Source: a candidate division TA06 bacterium
GTDB lineage: Bacteria; Hydrothermota; DG-26; E44-bin18; JADFOU01
Direction: 5' to 3'
Length of the DNA stretch: 6,144 bases
NCBI GenBank assembly: GCA_022562655.1
Contig: JADFOU010000127.1
Coordinates: forward strand, 1-6,144
The notes below the pieces were generated by a model that worked only from the letters and a program-made list of their open reading frames with translations, searched no databases and had not been told where the DNA came from. Positions 1 through 4,819 of this stretch are shown here, in pieces; the stretch's first letter is position 1; every line of letters starts with the position of its first letter. The position numbers and the translations under genes are program-made.

Positions 1-136
1 GGCTCCAGAGGTGCACTAGTTGAGACTGAGGTTGTGGAAGCTCGTATCTCGCGGTGGCTGCCCGCACCCAATCCGGAAACATAACAAGTACAGAAAGAAA
101 CAGATTTCCTAAAATAAATATCCTGAATCCCCTCAT
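1..136 (-). CDS. Secreted protein of unknown function, N-terminal part only
   Basis: This gene runs off the left edge, so only 45 codons are visible. The ATG at 134-136 is chosen because a strong Shine-Dalgarno (GAAAGGAG) lies six bases upstream and a good promoter lies further up. The start MRGFRIFILGN is followed by a hydrophobic stretch (about residues 6-20) and an Ala-rich end, VRAATA. That is a classical Sec signal peptide, with likely signal peptidase I cleavage after RA (residue 26) or after ATA (residue 29). There is no lipobox. The visible mature start, RYELPQPQSQLVHLW, matches no family I recognise. The protein is therefore exported to the periplasm, outer membrane or outside, with function unknown. 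It lies 400 bases downstream of the large propeller gene on the same strand and appears to be transcribed separately. Confidence 0.8.
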   Translation of the reverse strand, partial: MRGFRIFILGNLFLSVLVMFPDWVRAATARYELPQPQSQLVHLWS

Positions 137-352
137 TTTAAACTCCTTTCTTACCTTTTGTGGTTGAATACATTTAGTCATTTGTCTTTTGGGTATCTGT
201 CCGATCGGGAAGACACTTGCCGAAGAACTTTCCCGAAAACTTCTCAGTCAGTGCCGGAAGTTTAATATTTTCCCTGATCCCTATTGACTCCCTACTATCT
301 GCTGCCTTTTTTCCTCCTCTCTCCCGCTTTAGGGAGTTAAAGTACGCTTGTA
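137..352 (-). other. Long 5' leader with potential RNA structure
   Basis: About 215 bases separate the expected transcription start (near 352) from the start codon at 136. No protein-coding frame is visible here. Two inverted repeats stand out. One pairs 287-294 with 330-337 (8 bp, ACTCCCTA/TAGGGAGT). The other pairs 205-212 with 228-236 (TCGGGAAG against CTTTCCCGA, one bulge). The 228-236 arm can also pair, less well, with 254-260, so two exclusive folds are possible. I checked by eye for hallmarks of TPP, cobalamin, SAM, c-di-GMP-I, FMN and guanidine riboswitches and found none. No T-tract terminator is seen. It may be a cis-regulatory RNA of unknown class or simply a long untranslated leader. 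Confidence 0.35.
143..150 (-). promoter_or_regulatory. Ribosome binding site deciding the start at 136
   Basis: Read on the minus strand this is GAAAGGAG, followed by the six-base spacer TTTAAA and then ATG. Complementarity to the 16S 3' end and the spacing are both close to ideal. This is the main reason for calling a gene in the otherwise empty left end. Confidence 0.8.
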
Positions 353-358
353 GGGAAA

Positions 359-387
359 ATAGTAAAGGATTCCTGTAGAGATGTCAA
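359..387 (-). promoter_or_regulatory. Sigma-70-type promoter for the gene starting at 136
   Basis: Read on the minus strand, a perfect -35 box TTGACA (382-387) is followed by exactly 17 bases and then TACTAT (359-364), a 4/6 match to the -10 consensus. It points toward the partial secreted-protein gene. Its place in the gap after the large gene suggests that the partial gene is an independent transcription unit. Confidence 0.6.
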
Positions 388-536
388 GAAAATAAGGATT
401 TGGGGGGAGTGTCTCCACCAGCCTTCCAGTAATGTCGTAAATGATAGGAATGAGAAATGAAGTTGCAACCTGAAGGGTGCCTTTACTAACAAAAATAAAC
501 GGTCTTGATTCTATCAGAACTATGGGTTTAGTTCAG
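388..536. other. Intergenic spacer downstream of the large propeller gene
   Basis: This is the stretch between the stop codon of the 1208-residue gene and the promoter at 359-387. I see no coding frame, no RNA gene and no convincing intrinsic terminator. The weak stem GGAG/CTCC near 405-415 lacks a following T-run on either strand. Confidence 0.4.
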
Positions 537-3500
537 TTATTTCATACTATAGGTCTTGATGAAGTCCTTGAAGGGATCCTGGGTTACATGGCGGGTATTG
601 TATTCGCGGAGATACTTCGCATGAGCCGCATCGCCCGGGTATGCCTCTGGAGGGGCATAGGGGTATTTTGACATCCCATGGAAGGGAAGGGGTTCCACCG
701 TCTCACCCGCCACTGCGTTGATCTCCGTATCCTTCAGCCAGCCATTGGTGAAGAGGATAAAATCCCGATGCCAGCCATCGGGAAGTTCTGGAACTTCATC
801 TGCGGAAAAGGAGAGGGCAATTTCGTCACCTGTTTTCATAATTACATACTGGTTATCCGATTTTTGAAGTAACGGTGTTACATCCCCGTATCGGGTGTAA
901 TATCCTTCTGCATCTCGCCAAAGGGGAAGGTCGGTCACCTCATCGTACTGGGGCAAGGCAAAGGGCCATTTTGAGTCTTTTGAGTCTATGGAGTCTGTTG
1001 AGTCTTTGGAGGCGAAACCATCGGATTGGACGACTCGAGAGAAGCCACGATAGTGGAGATCGACAGAAGAAGGAGAGAGGATTGTAATCTGAATTCGTGA
1101 TTCGGGATTCGGGATTCGGGATTCTTCAATGGTGAGAAAGGCTTCATCCCAGTGGATCTCCATCGTTGTCGTGATCTTCACTCGATAATCATCGCACAGG
1201 AACTTATCCGTGAGATCTACCACCATCATCTTGTTCCTCCCCGCTGGGAACCAGATTGGATTGATCACTGTTTCCCACTCTCCCTTTGCATTCGGGACTT
1301 GTAGATAGGGAAGGATGGGTTTAAAGGAATGGGTCTTGCCAATGGCGATGTTGATGCTCGTATCTGTGGGAATAAGCCAGCCGTATAGGAAGAGAAAGAT
1401 TGAGCTGGATGCCATTCGACTAAGCTCATGACAGGCTGGATGCCATTCGACTAAGCTCATGACAGGCTGGATGCTGGATGAGGAGTTAACCCCGCCCCTG
1501 CCAGGGGCGGGGTTAAAGTCAAGGATCAGGTCATGGAGCTTTGTGATCCCCTGATACCGACTCCTTTCAAATTCTGAGACCTCCCTCCCATCCCGGGCAA
1601 GGAGGAGAGGAAGTAGATCTCGACCCTTCTCATCAGTAACTCTCTTCGGATAGATCTTCTCCTTCACCGAGTAGATCTCAAAGGGTGGGAAGGGAGGAGG
1701 AAGAAACCGTTCATCTACGTGGACCTCCAATACCTCGGGAGGCGAGTCAACGACCATCAATTTCAACTCATCGATATAGGGGATCTCCCAGAGTTCTTGG
1801 GTGATCCGAAGGTGATACTCCCCAGAGGGCTGACACTCAGGTCCGCCCCTACAGGAAACCAGAGAGGAACCCGGAATCTTGATATATTCCTCTGCCGCTT
1901 CATGAAACCCAGCAGTCTGATTACCCGTGATCATTCCCAACATGCTTCTCCATAGGAGATCGGTGACAAACTGAAACTTCTCACCATTCCAGGTATAGAG
2001 GAAGGGACACGACCCTTTCAAGATCTGTTCCTCAGTAAAGACGAGGTCAATCCCTGGTTTGACTCGATTCTGTGAGACTCCATTGGTCCAAACTACACGG
2101 ATCACATCTGCCTCTTCTCGCTGTCCCAGACCAAAATGGGTGACGGGATCTGTGACGACCTTCAATTGATAGAGATCCCCTGCCTTCACCTCCAGACGGG
2201 CACCTAGCCCCTGGACATTGTTCTTCCCCGCTCCCACCCCGAGTCCCACCAATTTGACATCCAGCCAGTGATTCTGATTGCCTCCATCATTTCGGAGAAG
2301 GTGAATCTCTTCACCCAGGAGGAAGAGATCGAGGTCCCCATCCGAATCAAAATCATTGGCGGCAAAACCCCTTTGTAGGGGAAAGGCACGCCCTGCCTCT
2401 ACTCGGACATCCTCAGGAAGCATCAGGGAGATATCTATAAACCCTCCCCTTCCATCATTCCGCTGGAGTGCGATTCCATTCTCTCCGACGAGAAGAATAT
2501 CGAGATAGCCATCATTATCAAAATCAAAGAGGAGAACATCGCTGATTCCTGATGCGGCTGATGCGGTCTTGCCAATTGGAAAACCTCTTTCTTGGAAAGA
2601 ACCATCTCCTTGGTTAATATAGATGTGATTGATATGGATTTCCCATCCAGTGACCACAATATCGAGAGATCCATTATTGTTGATATCCCCCACCTCACAA
2701 GCCGACAATCCCTCTCTTTCCACCACTGAGATCGCCTCGAACCGACCCTGACGGAGATTGGAGTAAAGGATAAGCCTGTCCTCATAGAGAACGATCAGAT
2801 CGAGGTCTCCATCATCATCGAAATCCCCGTAGGCACAGTCCCTCCCCCTCTCTCCAGTTATCCCCACTTTTCCTGCAATCTCGGTAAAGGGGGCGTCTAT
2901 ATTGTTCTCAAAGAGGAGATTCTCTCCGTCTTCTTGGGTGACAAAGAGGTCTAAATCCCCATCATGATCAAAGTCGAAGAAGAGAGCAGAGGAACCATCC
3001 TCCCCAAAGGTCTCTTTCAACTTCTGAAAGACTCCTTTTCCATCATTCTTGTATAAAAGATTTGGACCTTCATTCATTTCGAAGAGATCAATATCTCCAT
3101 CATTGTCATAGTCAGCAAAAATCCCTCTCTTTCCATTCCCCAATTTACCTGACTTTACAAATTTTCCTTCATCATTTCGGAACAGGGAAAGGGAGAGATA
3201 GAGGTCTGGATCCCCATCCCCATCAATATCTCCTATCGCCATCCCCTCTCCTCCGAAATCCTTCAATCCCACCTCCTCTGTAATCTCTGTAAAAATAACC
3301 GGAACAGGCTCCGGTAGGACAGACAGTAATATCTGTCCTACTCGATCCATGAGGGCCGGACTAAATGAGGCGATGGGACTGCCGAGGAGATGTCCTACAA
3401 TCTCTTTTCTCCCTTTTTGATAGCGGGGAGTGTTCCTTTGTACATTCTCAAAGATCATCATTTGGCTCTTTGCCTCTTGAATTTGTCCGGCTTCAAGGAG

Positions 3501-4163
3501 ATCGAATCCTTTCCGGAGATACTGGAGGGTTTCTGGGTTCAAGTCTTGAGAGAGGGTGTGCAGTTTCTGATAGACTCCTCTTGCCTCTTCTGGTTTATTG
3601 TTTGTCAGGTGTGCCTGCCCCAAATCCATTAGAACGGCGATATTTTCTGGAGTCCTTTCAGCAATTGCCAACAATTCCTTCTCGATAACCTGTGATGCCT
3701 CCGGCTCACCCCGTCTTCCGGAATAATAACGGACTCTTTTATATCGGGCGATGAGATTGTCGGGATCGAGTTGGATCACTTTCTCCAGTTCCTTCAGTAC
3801 TTTCCTCTCCTCCTTACCCCATTCGTAAATCTCTGCCATGATGAGATGGACTTCTGGATCATTGGGAGCAATCTGAAGAGCCTTCTGGATCCATTGAAGA
3901 GCCTCCTCCTTTTTTCGCAGACGGAGATAGGCAAGGGCTTGATTCGCATACCCCAGAGGATCCTCTGGTGCCAGTTCCACCACTATTTGAAAGGCTTCTA
4001 TCGAATTTTGAGCCTGTTCCTCTTCCAGAAAGGCCAGTCCCAGATTCTTGTGGGTGAAGAGGGACTGGATCTCCGTTTGGGTGAGGTGCCTCTTAGGCAC
4101 CTCCCTTCCACAACCCACGATGGAGAGGAGAAGCACCCCTGAGACTAAAACATTTTTCCTCAT
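537..4163 (-). CDS. Lipoprotein with TPRs, FG-GAP/VCBS propeller and ASPIC/UnbV domain (CRTAC1-like)
   Basis: This is a 1208-residue predicted surface lipoprotein. The signal peptide (residues 1-17) ends in the lipobox SIVGC with acylated Cys18. TPR-like helical repeats follow, about residues 30-245 (for example around LAPEDP, IAPNDP and LDPDN). An FG-GAP/VCBS propeller spans about 290-625. It has seven calcium-loop motifs of the DxDxDG type, such as DIDGDGDPDL, DYDNDGDIDL and DFDSDGDLDL; one, DINNNGSLD, is degenerate. An ASPIC/UnbV domain (about 628-711, WTNGVSQNRVKPG) and a roughly 500-residue C-terminal region with DLLWRS, GWLIPTDTSIN, YTRYGDV and PLPFHGMSKYPY follow, as in other CRTAC1-type proteins. 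The family is usually linked to surface adhesion or protein binding; no enzymatic role is evident. The start is fixed by a strong Shine-Dalgarno. The frame is intact although several palindromes and tandem repeats lie inside it, mostly at domain boundaries. It is the last gene of a possible four-gene operon. Confidence 0.93.
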   Translation of the reverse strand: MRKNVLVSGVLLLSIVGCGREVPKRHLTQTEIQSLFTHKNLGLAFLEEEQAQNSIEAFQIVVELAPEDPLGYANQALAYLRLRKKEEALQWIQKALQIAPNDPEVHLIMAEIYEWGKEERKVLKELEKVIQLDPDNLIARYKRVRYYSGRRGEPEASQVIEKELLAIAERTPENIAVLMDLGQAHLTNNKPEEARGVYQKLHTLSQDLNPETLQYLRKGFDLLEAGQIQEAKSQMMIFENVQRNTPRYQKGRKEIVGHLLGSPIASFSPALMDRVGQILLSVLPEPVPVIFTEITEEVGLKDFGGEGMAIGDIDGDGDPDLYLSLSLFRNDEGKFVKSGKLGNGKRGIFADYDNDGDIDLFEMNEGPNLLYKNDGKGVFQKLKETFGEDGSSALFFDFDHDGDLDLFVTQEDGENLLFENNIDAPFTEIAGKVGITGERGRDCAYGDFDDDGDLDLIVLYEDRLILYSNLRQGRFEAISVVEREGLSACEVGDINNNGSLDIVVTGWEIHINHIYINQGDGSFQERGFPIGKTASAASGISDVLLFDFDNDGYLDILLVGENGIALQRNDGRGGFIDISLMLPEDVRVEAGRAFPLQRGFAANDFDSDGDLDLFLLGEEIHLLRNDGGNQNHWLDVKLVGLGVGAGKNNVQGLGARLEVKAGDLYQLKVVTDPVTHFGLGQREEADVIRVVWTNGVSQNRVKPGIDLVFTEEQILKGSCPFLYTWNGEKFQFVTDLLWRSMLGMITGNQTAGFHEAAEEYIKIPGSSLVSCRGGPECQPSGEYHLRITQELWEIPYIDELKLMVVDSPPEVLEVHVDERFLPPPFPPFEIYSVKEKIYPKRVTDEKGRDLLPLLLARDGREVSEFERSRYQGITKLHDLILDFNPAPGRGGVNSSSSIQPVMSLVEWHPACHELSRMASSSIFLFLYGWLIPTDTSINIAIGKTHSFKPILPYLQVPNAKGEWETVINPIWFPAGRNKMMVVDLTDKFLCDDYRVKITTTMEIHWDEAFLTIEESRIPNPESRIQITILSPSSVDLHYRGFSRVVQSDGFASKDSTDSIDSKDSKWPFALPQYDEVTDLPLWRDAEGYYTRYGDVTPLLQKSDNQYVIMKTGDEIALSFSADEVPELPDGWHRDFILFTNGWLKDTEINAVAGETVEPLPFHGMSKYPYAPPEAYPGDAAHAKYLREYNTRHVTQDPFKDFIKTYSMK
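973..1008. repeat. Four-unit 9-bp tandem array inside the large gene
   Basis: Four consecutive 9-bp units, GAGTCTTTT, GAGTCTATG, GAGTCTGTT and GAGTCTTTG, keep the reading frame. On the minus strand they encode the Asp-Ser-rich stretch KDSTDSIDSKDS (about residues 1053-1064). It sits between the conserved blocks ending RGFSRVV and starting YDEVTDLP, so it is most likely a surface loop. Confidence 0.85.
1093..1124. repeat. Heptamer tandem array inside the large gene
   Basis: ATTCGTG is followed by three copies of ATTCGGG and a partial ATTC. Seven is not a multiple of three, so the array is read in rotating frames and encodes ESRIPNPESRIQ (about residues 1013-1024), in which ESRI appears twice. 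It lies in a loop between MEIHWDEAFLTI and ITILSP. Gain or loss of one unit would frameshift the last ~190 residues. Confidence 0.85.
1404..1473. repeat. 31-bp tandem duplication carrying a dispersed element
   Basis: Two identical 31-bp units (1404-1434 and 1435-1465) are followed by the first eight bases of a third. Each unit contains GCCATTCGACTAAGCTCATG, which recurs inverted at 4193-4212. Because 31 is not divisible by three, the two copies are translated in different frames, giving PVMSLVEWHPA and then CHELSRMAS (about residues 898-920). The insertion separates the strand ending LILDF from FLFLYGWLIPTD, which I would expect to be almost adjacent. Confidence 0.9.
1486..1516. repeat. Perfect 14-bp GC-rich palindrome inside the large gene
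   Basis: TTAACCCCGCCCCT (1486-1499) pairs perfectly with 1503-1516 around the three-base loop GCC. It is translated as the FNPAPGRGGVN stretch (about residues 883-893), directly next to the 31-bp duplication. The stem is strong but has no T-tract and lies inside an open frame, so it is better read as an inserted palindromic repeat than as a terminator. Confidence 0.85.
1827..1853. repeat. Imperfect palindrome inside the large gene
   Basis: GGGCTGAC (1827-1834) pairs with GTCCGCCC (1841-1848), 7 of 8 positions, around a six-base loop. On the minus strand it begins TGTAGGGGCGGAC. It encodes CRGGPECQPS (about residues 770-780), between the conserved blocks AAEEYIKIP and GEYHLRITQELWE. The two Cys residues come from the repeat. 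Confidence 0.6.
2549..2566. repeat. Short 9-bp duplication inside the propeller
   Basis: CTGATGCGG occurs twice in tandem. On the minus strand it encodes the Ala-Ser-rich part of KTASAASGIS (about residues 533-539), just before the calcium motif DFDNDGYLD. It is in frame, so it lengthens an inter-strand loop without disrupting the gene. Confidence 0.6.
3299..3341. repeat. Two adjacent palindromes at the TPR-propeller junction
   Basis: CCGGA/TCCGG (3299-3303 with 3310-3314) adjoins a 10-bp stem, GTAGGACAGA (3314-3323) with TCTGTCCTAC (3332-3341), loop of eight bases. Together they encode the linker VGQILLSVLPEPVP (about residues 275-288), exactly between the last TPR-like helices and the first propeller motif, FTEITEEVGL. 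Confidence 0.75.
4083..4103. repeat. 8-bp palindrome just after the lipobox codon
   Basis: GAGGTGCC (4083-4090) pairs with GGCACCTC (4096-4103) around a five-base loop. It encodes residues 21-27 (EVPKRHL), three residues after acylated Cys18. It is either a further inserted palindrome in a tolerant linker or an mRNA hairpin near the translation start. Confidence 0.6.
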
Positions 4164-4168
4164 TCTTT

Positions 4169-4175
4169 CCTCCTT
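4169..4175 (-). promoter_or_regulatory. Strong ribosome binding site of the large lipoprotein gene
   Basis: Read on the minus strand the sequence is AAGGAGG, five bases before the ATG at 4161-4163. It fixes the start and puts the lipobox Cys at residue 18. The two genes upstream lack a comparable site. Confidence 0.8.
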
Positions 4176-4186
4176 TCCCTCCTACT

Positions 4187-4233
4187 GCCTGCCATGAGCT
4201 TAGTCGAATGGCTACTGCTTCCGCCAGAGGCGG
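4187..4233. repeat. Intergenic copy of the dispersed element with adjacent GC hairpin
   Basis: Positions 4193-4212 (CATGAGCTTAGTCGAATGGC) are the exact reverse complement of 1411-1430 and 1442-1461. The match extends to 26 bases with one mismatch (4187-4212). Eight bases on lies a hairpin, CCGCC (4221-4225) with GGCGG (4229-4233), loop AGA. The repeat fills most of the 81-base gap between the ComEA-like gene and the large lipoprotein gene. No T-tract follows the hairpin on the minus strand, so it is not a typical terminator. Confidence 0.8.
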
Positions 4234-4244
4234 GACTACTCTTT

Positions 4245-4727
4245 TCATTCTACTATAATCATCTCTTTCAGCCTCTCAAACGTTTTCTCACCAATCCCTT
4301 TGACTTTCATAATCTCCTCTTTCGATTGAAAGGGACCGTTCGCTTCACGAAAGGCGATGATTTTATCTGCCGTCTTGGGACCAATCCTGGGGAGGAGCAT
4401 CAGTTCCCGTTTGGAGGCGGTGTTGATGTTGATCTGAAATTCTGGATATTCACCCCGGAGCCGATCTTCCGTCTTCTGAATCACTTCTTCTAAAGCCTGA
4501 GATTCCTCCTGGTGTATCGCCCCCTTCGAGTGAAGAGCAGGTTTGATTTGGGCAAGAGGATCATTCTCGCCAAATTCGGTAGTGTCCCTTTGATCATCAC
4601 GAATAACCGCTATGGGGAGATCGGGAGCAAAATCGGGATGGACTCGCTTATAGAGGGTGATCCCACTTCCTACAAGGAGGGAAGCCATGAGGAAGATCAA
4701 CACCATCCGTTCATTTCGAGTAAACAT
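4245..4727 (-). CDS. Membrane-anchored ComEA-type helix-hairpin-helix protein
   Basis: This 160-residue protein has a short basic N-terminus, one transmembrane segment (about residues 8-26) and a polar, acidic linker to about residue 97. The C-terminal domain (98-157) is the ComEA-type double helix-hairpin-helix. Visible motifs are ININTAS (99-105), LPRIGPKTA (112-120, PRIG where the family usually has PGIG), FREANGPF (126-133) and VKGIGEKT (142-149). In competence systems ComEA binds incoming DNA outside the cytoplasmic membrane. Here the topology is compatible with an external DNA-binding domain, but no comEC or other competence gene is in the window, and many small proteins share this domain, so transformation is only a possibility. 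No clear Shine-Dalgarno precedes the ATG at 4725-4727; MFTRNERMVL fits a signal anchor well. Confidence 0.88.
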   Translation of the reverse strand: MFTRNERMVLIFLMASLLVGSGITLYKRVHPDFAPDLPIAVIRDDQRDTTEFGENDPLAQIKPALHSKGAIHQEESQALEEVIQKTEDRLRGEYPEFQININTASKRELMLLPRIGPKTADKIIAFREANGPFQSKEEIMKVKGIGEKTFERLKEMIIVE

Positions 4728-4736
4728 TTGAACTTA

Positions 4737-4796
4737 TGGAAATTGGTTATTGGAAATTAGAAACTCGTTATAGAAATTGGAGAGTAGAAATTCGTT
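4737..4796. repeat. Degenerate A+T-rich word repeat in intergenic gap
   Basis: Within 60 bases the words TGGAAATT (twice), AGAAACTCGTTA, AGAAATTGG and AGAAATTCGTT succeed each other, all variants of one roughly 8-14-base unit. They lie between the peptidase gene and the ComEA-like gene. No convincing promoter or terminator is seen. Confidence 0.45.
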
Positions 4797-4819
4797 TAAC
4801 AAATTTCGGATTTCAACGA

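Noticed and set aside
205..260. TPP riboswitch, suggested by CTGAGA in the leader
   Set aside because: The other conserved TPP parts, such as the ACCTGATC-like segment and its distal pairing, are absent.
490..536. Weak TTCTGATAGAA stem followed by TTTATTTTTG after the stop of the large gene
   Set aside because: A four-base-pair stem with about nine bases before the T-rich stretch is too weak to call a terminator.
1404..1473. Possible CRISPR repeats
   Set aside because: The two 31-bp copies are directly adjacent with no spacers, lie inside a gene, and no cas gene is present.
1486..1516. Intrinsic terminator
   Set aside because: The stem is strong, but it lies within an intact reading frame and is not followed by a T-tract on either strand.
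3365..4142. Plus-strand open frames of 80-123 codons opposite the TPR region
   Set aside because: They lie antisense to a clearly coding TPR segment, have no ribosome binding site or recognisable domain, and read as shadows.
537..4163. Pseudogene or frameshift caused by the inserted repeats
   Set aside because: The frame is continuous over 1208 codons and conserved motifs continue to the C-terminus after every repeat.
4221..4233. Terminator after the ComEA-like gene
   Set aside because: The stem is only five base pairs, and on the transcribed strand it is followed by AAGCAGTAGCC, not a T-run.
4194..4493. Plus-strand open frame of 99 codons opposite the ComEA-like gene
   Set aside because: The minus strand has an unmistakable helix-hairpin-helix domain here; the plus frame starts within the dispersed repeat and shows no family features.
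4245..4727. Naming the helix-hairpin-helix gene comEA and inferring natural competence
   Set aside because: The domain occurs in many small proteins, and no comEC, comF or pilus gene is in the window.
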